Assembly: GCA_003281065.1 (NCBI GenBank)
Contig: QCDA01000001.1
Span: 62,001-126,000, forward strand
Length of the DNA stretch: 64,000 nt
Direction: 5' to 3'
Origin: Pelagibacteraceae bacterium AG-349-E10
GTDB lineage: Bacteria > Pseudomonadota > Alphaproteobacteria > HIMB59
Position 1 is the first letter of the stretch. Every line of letters starts with the position of its first letter. Below, piece after piece: positions 8,865 to 16,791 of this stretch. The notes beneath the pieces were generated by a model. It ran no database searches. It was given only the letters and a program-made list of their open reading frames with translations, and had not been told where the DNA came from. A program made the translations under genes and the position numbers.

Positions 8865-9698
8865 TCAGTGTTTAAATGGATAAACTTTTTTAAAAAAATC
8901 TCTTCTAGTTGTTTTAATCCTACTAATGATTAGTTCACTCTCTGACTCAATAAACTTCTTATCATAAACAACCCAGCTTCTTTCCTCATTTTCTGCTCCT
9001 CCTGAGTTAGATAGCCAATTAAAGCTCCCATTAATGGCAAAGAAATAATCAAAAATCAAAATCTTTGAGTGATTTGGATAATAATTAACGAATAGTTCTC
9101 CTTTGGTATCTTGAGACTTACACCATTGCTGTAAGTCCTCTAAATCTCTTTTAGCCTCTTCCTCATGCTTCTTTAAAATAGTTTGCCCGTATGATTTATA
9201 CCCATACCCAATATAGATATTCACTCCTCTAGTCAGTGCTTCCTTTAATTTTTTTCTAAAATCTAAATTTAAAACATAGCTATTTGCCCAACCTGACAGA
9301 ATAATTATTTGAATTTTTGCTTCATCCAAAGCATTTATTAGAAATTCTCTGTGTTCAGCATTTGTATCGATAACCTCGATATCCTTTGGATTAAATGAAT
9401 TAATTCTTTTTGATAGGTTTTCGTTATCAATTCTTGATTTGTCTCTCTCAAATTCGTTTATTTTTTGTTTTTGTTTTTTAATAGTTTCTTCTTGAACAGA
9501 TATTTTTTTAGAGAAATTAAAACCAATGAAACTTGATATTGCTACACCAATCAATTGTAAGTTTTGAAGACCACCCCATAGCATTATCAATGTCCATATT
9601 GACCAAAAAATGGTAAATCCGATACCAACATTTCTATTGTATTTGTAAGCACCTAGAATAGATAAAATAATAAATACATTCCATATGACTGCTTCCAT
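8865..9698 (-). CDS. membrane-anchored single-HKD phospholipase D-like nuclease
   Basis: A 277-residue protein built in three parts. Residues 3-62 form two or three membrane segments, 63-100 a charged coiled coil, and 108-270 a PLD-like domain. The catalytic motif is complete: H210-x-K212-x4-D217-x6-G224-S225, followed by GAENEERS. One HKD copy means it must dimerise, as Nuc/BfiI-type enzymes do. Cytoplasmic placement of the catalytic part is likely. The pairing with the HNH gene, 2 bases downstream, inside a tRNA island suggests a defence or element-competition role, but that is inference. Alternative: a membrane-bound phospholipase unrelated to DNA. Confidence 0.8.
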   Translation of the reverse strand: MEAVIWNVFIILSILGAYKYNRNVGIGFTIFWSIWTLIMLWGGLQNLQLIGVAISSFIGFNFSKKISVQEETIKKQKQKINEFERDKSRIDNENLSKRINSFNPKDIEVIDTNAEHREFLINALDEAKIQIIILSGWANSYVLNLDFRKKLKEALTRGVNIYIGYGYKSYGQTILKKHEEEAKRDLEDLQQWCKSQDTKGELFVNYYPNHSKILIFDYFFAINGSFNWLSNSGGAENEERSWVVYDKKFIESESELIISRIKTTRRDFFKKVYPFKH

Positions 9699-9761
9699 AG
9701 CATTTTAAATATAACAAAATTATATTGATACTGTTCTCATTATTTCAAAAAGCTAAATCCT

Positions 9762-9895
9762 CATTACGGGCTCATTACGGGGTGCATAGATAAAATGTTG
9801 TTAAAGCTCTCAGAATAATATTGATAATAAATGAATTAAGGAGACGTAGGATATCCGTAGTCAAGTGTGATATCCGTTTCACCACAGAACCATTA
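9762..9895. repeat. right att-like repeat (twin motif, spacer, tRNA 5' half)
   Basis: Starts with CATTACGGGCTCATTACGGG at 9762-9781, then the spacer shared with 7644-7715, then the tRNA-Arg 5' half. Beyond 9895 the match to the left tRNA copy continues through the promoter flank to about 9928, which the internal copy lacks. This makes it the best candidate for the outer right end of the island. Confidence 0.85.
9854..9891 (-). pseudogene. partial tRNA-Arg (5' half) with intact promoter flank
   Basis: Identical to the intact tRNA-Arg from the anticodon loop to the 5' end, and followed upstream by an almost unchanged promoter region (TTGATTTATATACTC and an adjacent T-run). The 3' half is replaced by the island spacer. 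It may still be transcribed leftwards into the spacer. Excision between this copy and the intact gene would restore a full tRNA gene with this flank. Confidence 0.85.
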
Positions 9896-9940
9896 GTTGA
9901 TTTATATACTCTTTTTTTGGATAATAAATTCTTTAAAAAT

Positions 9941-10723
9941 ATGAAACATACCTTTTTTAAAATCAGAGAAAGCAAGGTATTTCAATACTCAGTTTTATTT
10001 ATCATTATATTTAACGCATTTACTATCGGTTTAAATACTTACAATTTAGGAGAGTTTTCAAGAGAGCTCATTAAATATCTCGATTATTTGATAACTATTT
10101 TTTTTGTAATAGAAATTTCAATTCGTTTTATTGGTGAACCTAGAAAATCAAATTTTTTTAAAAGTGGTTGGAATATTTTTGACACTTTTATTGTTTTGGT
10201 ATCATTGATACCAATACCTAACAACTCCAGTTTTCTTCTTTTCAGATTATTAAGAGTGTTTAGAGTTTTGAGAGTTATATCCATTATTCCAGAGTTAAAA
10301 TTAATCATTGAGTCTTTGATTGGATCTTTAAAAAGAGTTTTTTATGTAAGTTTGTTGCTTTTCATAATTCTGTATATTTATGCAACTATTGGAGCAATAG
10401 TCTTTTCAAATAACATACCCGAGAGATGGTCTGATGTGGGGGTTTCAATGATTACTTTATTTCAAGTTTTAACATTATCTTCTTGGGAGCAGGTAATGTT
10501 GCCTCTTCAAGAAATTTATTGGTGGGCATGGATTTATTTTTTTAGTTTTATAATTGTCTGTGCCATTACTATGTTAAATCTTCTGATAGCAATTTTGGTT
10601 GATGTAGTTGTAAATCAGAACAAAAAAAAAGATGATATGATAAAAACTAGAAATAATGCTGAAAAGTTAAATGAACAATTTTCTGAGGAGATTAGTTTAG
10701 ATAAACTAAAAAAAGATCAATAA
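9941..10723 (+). CDS. voltage-gated cation channel, single-domain (bacterial Nav-like)
   Basis: A 260-residue ion_trans-family protein with six membrane segments. S4 carries four arginines at three-residue spacing (R102, R105, R108, R111 in FRLLRVFRVLRVI). The pore loop reads FQVLTLSSWEQVM (about 174-186), after which comes S6 and a charged C-terminal tail able to form a coiled coil. Four subunits would form a channel. Bacterial sodium channels usually have TLESW at the filter; here the glutamate is replaced by serine and a glutamate appears three residues later (E183). I start at ATG 9941, because the in-frame codons upstream are tRNA-derived repeat. Confidence 0.88.
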   Translation: MKHTFFKIRESKVFQYSVLFIIIFNAFTIGLNTYNLGEFSRELIKYLDYLITIFFVIEISIRFIGEPRKSNFFKSGWNIFDTFIVLVSLIPIPNNSSFLLFRLLRVFRVLRVISIIPELKLIIESLIGSLKRVFYVSLLLFIILYIYATIGAIVFSNNIPERWSDVGVSMITLFQVLTLSSWEQVMLPLQEIYWWAWIYFFSFIIVCAITMLNLLIAILVDVVVNQNKKKDDMIKTRNNAEKLNEQFSEEISLDKLKKDQ

Positions 10724-10899
10724 TGTCAGCAGAAATTATAATGCCTATTATTTATTTTGTATGTCTACTGATTTTAGTAGGACCTCATTTTTTGGATACA
10801 AACTCTTCCCTTAAACAGTTTTTGAGTAATTTAAGTATATGGGCATTAATAGTAATTGTAATAACTCTATCTTATCAGGCATATAATTATTTTACTTAA
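10723..10899 (+). CDS. small two-helix membrane protein, unknown function
   Basis: A 58-codon gene whose ATG overlaps the stop of the channel gene by one base (TAATG), so it is translationally coupled to it. The product begins MSAEIIMPIIYFVCLLILVG and has a second hydrophobic stretch (WALIVIVITLSYQAY). It looks like a short double-spanning membrane protein; a subunit or partner of the channel is possible from the coupling only. Its last 4 bases overlap the convergent hydrolase gene. Confidence 0.6.
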   Translation: MSAEIIMPIIYFVCLLILVGPHFLDTNSSLKQFLSNLSIWALIVIVITLSYQAYNYFT

Positions 10900-11933
10900 A
10901 TTTTTCTTGTTTGACCGTGAGTCATATAAGAAAACTCATCTTTGCTTATCTTTAACTGCTTAGTTAGTTCTCGCAGTAATTTTATAGGCTCATCCATCGG
11001 TTCATCTGTTAATTGAAATGTTCCCCAATGCATAGCTATAGATTTTTTAGATTTAACATCTTTGTGAATTTGAATTGCTTCTTCAACATTACAATGCGAG
11101 TCTTTCATAAACCACCTTGGGGCATATGCCCCTATGGGTATTGTTGATAAGTCAAACGATCCAAACTTTTTTTGAATATCTTTAAAATCTTTTGAATATC
11201 CAGTATCGCCTACAAAAAAATACTTAAAATTATTTGCTTTAACAACCCAACCGCACCAAAGTGTTTTATTAGTATCGTTAAATGTTCTCTTACTCCAATG
11301 TTGTACTGGGACAGAATGAATTTCTAAGTTTTTGAACTGAGTTATTTGCCACCATTCATGTTCCATAACATTTCTTGCACCTAATTTTGATAATATATCT
11401 CTTAATTTTAGTGGTACGAAAAATGTAGGTTGATTTACATTTTGTTTTTTTAATAAAAGCTGGATAGTCTTTGAGTCAAGATGATCATAGTGATTATGAG
11501 AAATTAAAACAAAGTCAATAAAGGGCAGTTCCTCTATTTTTAATCCAGGAGGTGTCGTTCTTGAAGGTCCCATAAAACTCAGAGGTGATGCTCTTTTTGT
11601 GAAATGGGGGTCAGTTAATATATTTATACCATCAATTTGTAGTAAGAAAGTTGAATGTCCTATCCAAGTAATTGTATTTTCAGATTTATTAGATTTTAAA
11701 TATTCAGGGTCATTTTCAACCATAGGAAATGCAATCGGCTCCGTCTTGCTTGACTCTCTCCTCCATTTCCAAAAATCTTTGAAACTACTTTTATGTGAAA
11801 CGTAGTTATTGACAAAGACCCCATCTACTAGATTGAAAGGTTTAAAGAGAGTGTTTGCCATAATTTTTGTTTTTAGAATCACAAAGGATAAAGAGAAAAG
11901 TATAACCTTTTTTATAAAATCTCTTCTGTGCAT
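10896..11933 (-). CDS. Tat-exported metallo-beta-lactamase-fold hydrolase, NAPE-PLD/RomA-like
   Basis: A 345-residue protein with a twin-arginine N-terminus (HRRDFIKK followed by a hydrophobic stretch). The Lactamase_B_2 domain shows SHNHYDHLD (HxHxDH), a later histidine near VPVQHWSKR, GDTGYS and the terminal MHWGTFQLTDEP. The sequence GHSTFLLQIDGINILTDPHF and the SRTTPPG segment match the N-acylphosphatidylethanolamine phospholipase D / UlaG-like branch. It probably acts on a lipid or phosphodiester substrate in the periplasm. Convergent with the channel gene pair. Confidence 0.82.
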   Translation of the reverse strand: MHRRDFIKKVILFSLSFVILKTKIMANTLFKPFNLVDGVFVNNYVSHKSSFKDFWKWRRESSKTEPIAFPMVENDPEYLKSNKSENTITWIGHSTFLLQIDGINILTDPHFTKRASPLSFMGPSRTTPPGLKIEELPFIDFVLISHNHYDHLDSKTIQLLLKKQNVNQPTFFVPLKLRDILSKLGARNVMEHEWWQITQFKNLEIHSVPVQHWSKRTFNDTNKTLWCGWVVKANNFKYFFVGDTGYSKDFKDIQKKFGSFDLSTIPIGAYAPRWFMKDSHCNVEEAIQIHKDVKSKKSIAMHWGTFQLTDEPMDEPIKLLRELTKQLKISKDEFSYMTHGQTRKI

Positions 11934-11953
11934 CTAAATTAAATAATAAAAAA

Positions 11954-12679
11954 CTATTTATTAACTATTTTAACGAAGTTTTTATACATTTGGTTGCACT
12001 GCATCACCATAGTATCAATTTCTTTAGCTACCATATCTTTCATTTGAGGCAAGGCATCAGCACCGAGTGATTTTTCGAGAGCATTTTTATATTCAGGAAC
12101 TTGAGCCCAATCATCAACAGTGGTTTTTCGAATTTCTAAATGAAATTGAATTCCATAGGCATACTTTTCATAACCAAATATTTGATATTTTGTTGAGGGC
12201 GAGGTACCTATAACTCTTACTTTAGAGTTAGTCTCCAAACCTACCACTTCATAAGAATGCCATTGCAATGCTTTTATTTTATTTGGAAGAAAATTAAAAA
12301 TATGATCTTCTTTGGCACTTGTTTCAATGTTAATATCCAATACGCCAATTTCAGGCGGTTTAGACTCAACTACCTTTCCTCCTAATACCTCACCTAAAAG
12401 CTGACATCCTAAGCAAAACCCTAAAAAAGGTTTCTTAAGGTTTAAAACGTATTCATTTATTGCTTTTTTTTCAGCCACTAACCATGGATATTTATCCTCC
12501 ATAAATGTATCCATAGGTCCACCCATACAAAGCATGGCGTCAAATTCATCTAAATTATTTGGAATACTATCACCCTCATCCAATTGGATAGTTGTTATAC
12601 TATGACCATCTTCTATAAGAAAATCTTTAAACGTTCCTGGATCTTCAATTGAAATATGTTGGAGAGATATAAATTTCAT
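11954..12679 (-). CDS. class I glutamine amidotransferase-like protein (GMP-synthase-type domain)
   Basis: A stand-alone 241-residue GATase1 domain. The nucleophile elbow reads GFCLGCQLLGE and the catalytic histidine/glutamate are in YGIQFHLEI, so the triad is complete. No synthetase partner is nearby; stand-alone members act on small gamma-glutamyl or amide substrates, so the reaction cannot be assigned. It is 20 bases upstream of the hydrolase gene on the same strand and may be co-transcribed with it. Confidence 0.82.
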   Translation of the reverse strand: MKFISLQHISIEDPGTFKDFLIEDGHSITTIQLDEGDSIPNNLDEFDAMLCMGGPMDTFMEDKYPWLVAEKKAINEYVLNLKKPFLGFCLGCQLLGEVLGGKVVESKPPEIGVLDINIETSAKEDHIFNFLPNKIKALQWHSYEVVGLETNSKVRVIGTSPSTKYQIFGYEKYAYGIQFHLEIRKTTVDDWAQVPEYKNALEKSLGADALPQMKDMVAKEIDTMVMQCNQMYKNFVKIVNK

Positions 12680-12732
12680 TAAATTAAATTAATTTGAATT
12701 CAGCAAAGGACACGCCTTGTGAAGCGCTAAAC

Positions 12733-12897
12733 TTAATCGTCGTCGTCGCCGGTTACTGTATCTTTAACTTTGTTGTAACCTTTAGATACGGCACCCGCTA
12801 CAGTATCGTAAGCGTCATTAGCTTTTTCGCTCACAGTTGCGCAACTAGTGATTAAAAAAAATGAAGAAAGTATTATTAATATAAGTTTTTTTGACAT
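12733..12897 (-). CDS. small lipoprotein with acidic tail
   Basis: A 54-codon gene from ATG at 12897. The signal part MSKKLILIILSSFFL is followed by a lipobox LITSC, so C19 should be the lipidated residue. The mature part is about 36 residues, amphipathic (ATVSEKANDAYDTVAGAVSK), with a run of four aspartates at the C-terminus. It is reminiscent of entericidin-like or YtjA-like small envelope lipoproteins but I cannot assign a family. It occupies most of the 304-base space between the amidotransferase and PhyH genes. Confidence 0.7.
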   Translation of the reverse strand: MSKKLILIILSSFFLITSCATVSEKANDAYDTVAGAVSKGYNKVKDTVTGDDDD

Positions 12898-12983
12898 TGT
12901 AGGATTATCAGAAATCTAACAAAAATGTCAATTTATTTAAATAATAATCTAAAATATATTCCATAAATGATAATAAAATTTTT

Positions 12984-13826
12984 ATGATGATAGAAATTTC
13001 TTTAAATGAGGATCAAAAAAAAGATTTTCAAAAAAATGGTTTTTTGATTATTGAGAGTTTTCTTGATACGACCCATTTTGAGCGATTGTATGAGAGGTTT
13101 CATAATTTATTTAATGGAAACTTTGAAACAGGTATTGAACCTGACGAGTGGAATTGGAAGTTTGAAAGTGGACCCAAAGACGTTACTAGACAAATTTGTA
13201 ACGCTTGGAAATCAGATAATTCTATAAAAGAAATAGTTTGCAATGAATTCTTAGGAAAAGCTTGTGCTGAACTAATGGGTTGGAGTGGATCAAGACTTTT
13301 ACAAGACAATGTTTTATGGAAACCACCTGGAGGTAAAACTTTAGCTTATCATCAAGATGCTGCATACGATGATTGGATTGTACCTCAAACCATGATGACA
13401 TGTTGGATGCCCATCGATAATGTCGATAAAGAAAAAGGGACACTAGAATATGTAACGGGATCTCACCTTTGGGGATTGAGCCCTCCTAAGGGACAATTTC
13501 ATTCTCCAAGAGATTATAAAAAAGAGTTAAATGATTATGCGTCAAAATTAAATAAGGAAATTCAAATTCAATATGTTGAAGTTCCAGCAGGTGGTGTAGC
13601 TTTTCATCATGGGTACACTTGGCACGGCTCAGGTATCAATAATACAAATAGTAATAGAAGGGCAATAGTTGCTCATTGCGTTCCCTCTGACTCAAAGTTT
13701 CATCCAACAAACATAGGAGGTACTGCGAGAATTTATAAAAAATATAAAAAATTAGAAACAGATGAGTTAGATGAAAGTTTTTTTCCAATTATTTGGACAA
13801 AGGGAGGGTATAGAACAAATGTTTGA
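12984..13826 (+). CDS. phytanoyl-CoA dioxygenase family protein (PhyH)
   Basis: A 280-residue Fe(II)/2-oxoglutarate-dependent oxygenase. The facial triad is visible as H123-x-D125 (YHQDAAYDDW) and the distal H214 in YTWHGSG, followed by NRRAIVAH with the 2-oxoglutarate-binding arginine. Substrates of bacterial members are varied (lipids, osmolytes, natural products), so only the chemistry can be named. Two ATGs lie at the start (12984 and 12987). The stop overlaps the start of the DUF1192 gene by 8 bases. Confidence 0.87.
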   Translation: MMIEISLNEDQKKDFQKNGFLIIESFLDTTHFERLYERFHNLFNGNFETGIEPDEWNWKFESGPKDVTRQICNAWKSDNSIKEIVCNEFLGKACAELMGWSGSRLLQDNVLWKPPGGKTLAYHQDAAYDDWIVPQTMMTCWMPIDNVDKEKGTLEYVTGSHLWGLSPPKGQFHSPRDYKKELNDYASKLNKEIQIQYVEVPAGGVAFHHGYTWHGSGINNTNSNRRAIVAHCVPSDSKFHPTNIGGTARIYKKYKKLETDELDESFFPIIWTKGGYRTNV

Positions 13827-13995
13827 TGAAGAAGAACCAAAAAAAACAAAACCAATTGATTTAGATGATTTGAGTGTCGAAGAAATTGAGGAGATGATTG
13901 GCAATCATAAATTAGAAATCAAAAATTTAGAGATTTTATTGAAAAAGAAAAAAGACAAACTTAAATTAGCCGATCAATTTTTTAAAAAAAATTAA
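13819..13995 (+). CDS. DUF1192 family small protein
   Basis: A 58-residue acidic/helical protein starting MFDEEEPKKTK, preceded by a strong Shine-Dalgarno (GGGAGG) inside the end of PhyH. The pattern LDDLSVEEIEEMI, then a leucine-spaced helix (EIKNLEILLKKK) and the ending ADQFFK matches DUF1192, small proteins found mainly in alphaproteobacteria, often near envelope or lytic genes. Function unknown. Its presence supports an alphaproteobacterial origin. Confidence 0.8.
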   Translation: MFDEEEPKKTKPIDLDDLSVEEIEEMIGNHKLEIKNLEILLKKKKDKLKLADQFFKKN

Positions 13996-14282
13996 AATCC
14001 CTCAATTAATATGAGGTCACTTTTTGTACTATTTTGCCTAATTTTCATAGCCTCTGAGTATTCAACAGACTCATAACATTTTTTAGCACTTTCAAAGCTT
14101 TCAAATTCTACAACGGTAGTTCTGTCTACAGGCCACTCCCCCTCTAAAACATCAGTTTTTCCACCTCTAATTATGTATTTACCCCCATATTTTTTCATCA
14201 CTTCAGTTGATAAGGGAGGATATTTTTGAAATAATTCATTATTGTGAATTGAAACTCTCACAATGATGTATCCTTTTTTCAT
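13992..14282 (-). CDS. DUF1330 domain protein
   Basis: A 96-residue dimeric alpha-beta-barrel-type protein of the DUF1330 family: starts MKKGYIIVRVSIHN, continues with YPPLSTEVMKKYGGKYIIRGG and VVEFESFESAKKCYES, then an AMKIRQNST loop and LILIEG. No catalytic function is established for the family. ATG at 14282 is chosen over a TTG two codons upstream. It converges with the DUF1192 gene with a 4-base overlap. Confidence 0.82.
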   Translation of the reverse strand: MKKGYIIVRVSIHNNELFQKYPPLSTEVMKKYGGKYIIRGGKTDVLEGEWPVDRTTVVEFESFESAKKCYESVEYSEAMKIRQNSTKSDLILIEGF

Positions 14283-14314
14283 AACCAAGGATAAATTAAT
14301 ACTTTTAAACAGAG

Positions 14315-14499
14315 TTATCCACAGTTATTCATTATGCATGTAGTTTATTGGTTGAATGATGATATGACATTCCAAATTAATTAAAAAAAAAACCATGTTT
14401 TTCAAGTTTTTTTTATAGTTTGTTCTTTTGTTTTAAATCCAATTAAATTGTTTGTACAACTTTTGTGAAAATACATTAATCTTTCAAAAGTTATGCACA
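14315..14499. promoter_or_regulatory. AT-rich intergenic with two DnaA-box-like 9-mers
   Basis: TTATCCACA (14315-14323) is a perfect DnaA-box consensus, and TTATGCACA (14491-14499) fits the relaxed TTATNCACA form. Between them is a very AT-rich tract with runs of A and T. Two boxes in 185 bases could mark DnaA regulation or part of an origin, but in an AT-rich genome they may be chance. The second box overlaps the start codon of the DUF2141 gene. Confidence 0.3.
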
Positions 14500-14936
14500 G
14501 CTATCTGGCTAGTATTAAATTGATCATTTATTTCCTGATTTTTCAGGCTTTTTTTGTAATAAAAACTTCATATTCAGATCATCTCACAGCAAAAATCACA
14601 GGTTTTGTTGATGCTTCAAGCCCAATTCACATTCTGGGGTATGATAGGAAATATTATTTCGAGGAAAATTCCGCACCTCTTTTTATTGTTGTAGAGCAGG
14701 ATATAAACAAATTTAATCAGATTAATTTGAAAGCATTTCCACATATCAAAATTGGCCTGTTTGCCTTTCAAGATACTGATGGAAATGGAGAATTTTCTAG
14801 AGATTTTAAAGGTCAACCTCTAGAACCATTCGGGTTTTCGTTAAACCCTGATTTAAATTTTGAAGATGTTGTTTTTGAAAACATAGTTTTTGATATGACT
14901 AAATTTCAACAATTGGAAATTCGACTTAATAAATAA
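14493..14936 (+). CDS. exported DUF2141 family protein
   Basis: A 147-residue protein with an N-terminal hydrophobic signal (about residues 8-28, cleavage near SYS). The mature part ends with the DUF2141 hallmark: [18 protein letters not shown], [10 protein letters not shown], then a short beta ending. The DTDGNG loop resembles a calcium-binding loop. Family function unknown, likely periplasmic or surface beta-sandwich. Its 3' end overlaps the convergent cysNC gene by 11 bases. Confidence 0.78.
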   Translation: MHSYLASIKLIIYFLIFQAFFVIKTSYSDHLTAKITGFVDASSPIHILGYDRKYYFEENSAPLFIVVEQDINKFNQINLKAFPHIKIGLFAFQDTDGNGEFSRDFKGQPLEPFGFSLNPDLNFEDVVFENIVFDMTKFQQLEIRLNK

Positions 14937-16791
14937 TATTCAATATTTTTTTTACAGCCTTACTTAAAGAAACTTTAGAGGTATCAATTTCTAGGTCAGG
15001 ATTGATAGGTTTTTCATAGATACTGTCTATCCCTGTAAAATTTGGTATTTTACCTTGTCTTGCCTTTTTATATAAACCCTTTGGATCTCTTTTTTCAGCT
15101 ACTTTTAATGGTGTAGAAATATAAATTTCTTTGAAATCATTTTTTTCAAAAAGTGATCGTGCCATTTCTCTTTCTAATCTAAATGGTGATATAAAAGCAG
15201 TGATCACAATTAGTCCAGCGTCACACATAAGTTTTGCCACCTCTGCAACTCGCCTTATATTTTCAACTCTATCTTTGTCCGTAAAACCTAAATCTTTATT
15301 TAATCCGTGTCGAATATTGTCTCCATCAAGAATGTATGTTTTTTTACCTTGAGAGTATAATATTTTTTCTAGTTCATTAGCTATTGTGGATTTTCCTGAT
15401 CCCGAGAGACCAGTCATCCACAGCACTTGACCTTTATGACCGTTTATCTTCTCTCTTAAATTCTTATTAATAGTTAAGTTTTGAAGTTGAATATTTTGTG
15501 ATCTACGCAGAGAAAAGTTTATCATTCCCATTCCAATAGTTTGATTATTAATTGGATCAATAATTATTAAAGATCCCAAAATTTTATTTTCTTTAAAAGT
15601 CGAAAAGGGAACAGCTTTATTAAATGAGATAGAAATTTCTGCAACATCATTGAGTTTAAGTTCATTTCCAGCAGCAAATTCTAACGTATTTACATCATAT
15701 ATTTTTTTTATGTTCATAATTTTAATACTGGTTGAGATATTATGAATTTTCGCTAAATAAGTTCTTCCAGTAAAACCCTTATCCTCTGACATCCAAATAA
15801 CATTCATGTTAAATTGGTCAGCCATATCAATTGTGGAGTTTTTTGAGCAGAGTATATCGCCCCTGGAGGTATCTATCTCTTTGTCTATGGTAAGTGTTAC
15901 ACTTTGCTTGAAATTTGCAGTTTTAAGTGATCTTTCACCTACAAAAATATCTTTTACTTTTACTTTTTGATTTGACGGAAGAGAAATTAACTCATCACCC
16001 TTTTTAATTTTTCCCTCAGCGACGGTTCCTGAATATCCTCTAAAATTTAAATTAGGTCTATTGACACTTTGAACAGGAAGTACAAAACTGTTTGAGCCTT
16101 GTATTTTAGTTTTAGTAGTTTCTAAATAGTCAAATAGGGTTTTATCATTGTACCATTTCATGTATTTAGATTTTTTGTGAATATTATCTCCCTTAAGTGC
16201 TGATATAGGAATACTTTGAATATTTTCAAAATTTAATTTTTTTGAGAATAATTTGTATTCAGAGCTTATTTTTTCGTAAATATTTTTATCATAGTTAACT
16301 AAATCCATTTTATTAATTGCCAAGACAATATTTTTAATTCCAAGAAGAGATGCAATAAAAGAATGTCTCTTAGTTTGTGTAAGTATGCCATGACGGGCAT
16401 CAACAAGTAAGATAGCTAACTCAGCTGTTGAGGCACCAGTCGCCATGTTTCTAGTATATTGCTCGTGACCTGGTGTATCTGCAACAATAAACTTTCTTTT
16501 GCTACTTGAAAAAAATCGATATGCAACATCTATAGTAATACCTTGTTCTCTCTCAGCTGATAAACCATCGACCAGTAATGCAAAATCTATATTCTCACCT
16601 TGTGTTCCATATTTTTTTGAGTCGTTTTTTAATGAAGCAACTTGATCATCAAATATCATTTGAGATTCATAAAGCATCCTCCCAATTAATGTACTTTTAC
16701 CATCATCAACAGATCCACAAGTGATAAACCTTAATAGATTAAGGGAGGCTTGACTTTTTAAGTATCTGCTAATTGTACCGGCTTTATACAT
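14926..16791 (-). CDS. cysNC: bifunctional sulfate adenylyltransferase subunit 1 / adenylylsulfate kinase
   Basis: A 621-residue fusion. The N-terminal CysN part is an EF-Tu-like GTPase driving APS formation: [27 protein letters not shown] and NKMD motifs, then beta-barrel domains to about residue 440. The C-terminal CysC part is APS kinase with its own P-loop GLSGSGKST (about 460) and the [10 protein letters not shown] segment, giving PAPS. The start follows the cysD stop without a gap (TAAATG). Together with cysD and the divergent cysQ it forms the sulfate activation unit; PAPS reductase is not in the window. Confidence 0.95.
   Translation of the reverse strand: MYKAGTISRYLKSQASLNLLRFITCGSVDDGKSTLIGRMLYESQMIFDDQVASLKNDSKKYGTQGENIDFALLVDGLSAEREQGITIDVAYRFFSSSKRKFIVADTPGHEQYTRNMATGASTAELAILLVDARHGILTQTKRHSFIASLLGIKNIVLAINKMDLVNYDKNIYEKISSEYKLFSKKLNFENIQSIPISALKGDNIHKKSKYMKWYNDKTLFDYLETTKTKIQGSNSFVLPVQSVNRPNLNFRGYSGTVAEGKIKKGDELISLPSNQKVKVKDIFVGERSLKTANFKQSVTLTIDKEIDTSRGDILCSKNSTIDMADQFNMNVIWMSEDKGFTGRTYLAKIHNISTSIKIMNIKKIYDVNTLEFAAGNELKLNDVAEISISFNKAVPFSTFKENKILGSLIIIDPINNQTIGMGMINFSLRRSQNIQLQNLTINKNLREKINGHKGQVLWMTGLSGSGKSTIANELEKILYSQGKKTYILDGDNIRHGLNKDLGFTDKDRVENIRRVAEVAKLMCDAGLIVITAFISPFRLEREMARSLFEKNDFKEIYISTPLKVAEKRDPKGLYKKARQGKIPNFTGIDSIYEKPINPDLEIDTSKVSLSKAVKKILNIIY

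Larger units (their letters stand above)
6609..9895. mobile_element. tRNA-Arg-anchored genomic island with att-like core and arm repeats, no integrase seen
   Basis: The segment lies between an intact tRNA-Arg and a second copy of the tRNA 5' half plus its promoter flank (core 6570-6646 against 9853-9928, nearly identical by eye). Twin CATTACGGG motifs flank the cores: 6662-6681 on the promoter side of the left copy and 9762-9781 on the other side of the right copy. In a recombined circle they would sit left and right of one core, like P and P' arms of a tyrosine-recombinase attP. An internal 133-bp copy (7624-7756) and an orphan twin motif (8284-8303) split the island into cassettes: lyase; cupin; HNH plus PLD. 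No integrase, so any mobility would need one in trans. Confidence 0.7.

Noticed and set aside
6662-9781. CRISPR array from the repeated CATTACGGG motifs
   Set aside because: Only pairs of short motifs, spaced 3 bases apart, at four sites about 1 kb apart; no regular repeats and spacers, and no cas genes.
6609-9895. Degraded prophage
   Set aside because: HNH and PLD nucleases occur in phages, but no capsid, tail, terminase, replication or integrase gene is visible.
9821-9940. Longer N-terminus for the channel gene starting at 9821
   Set aside because: Those codons are the tRNA 5' half and its promoter flank; the protein family starts near the ATG at 9941.
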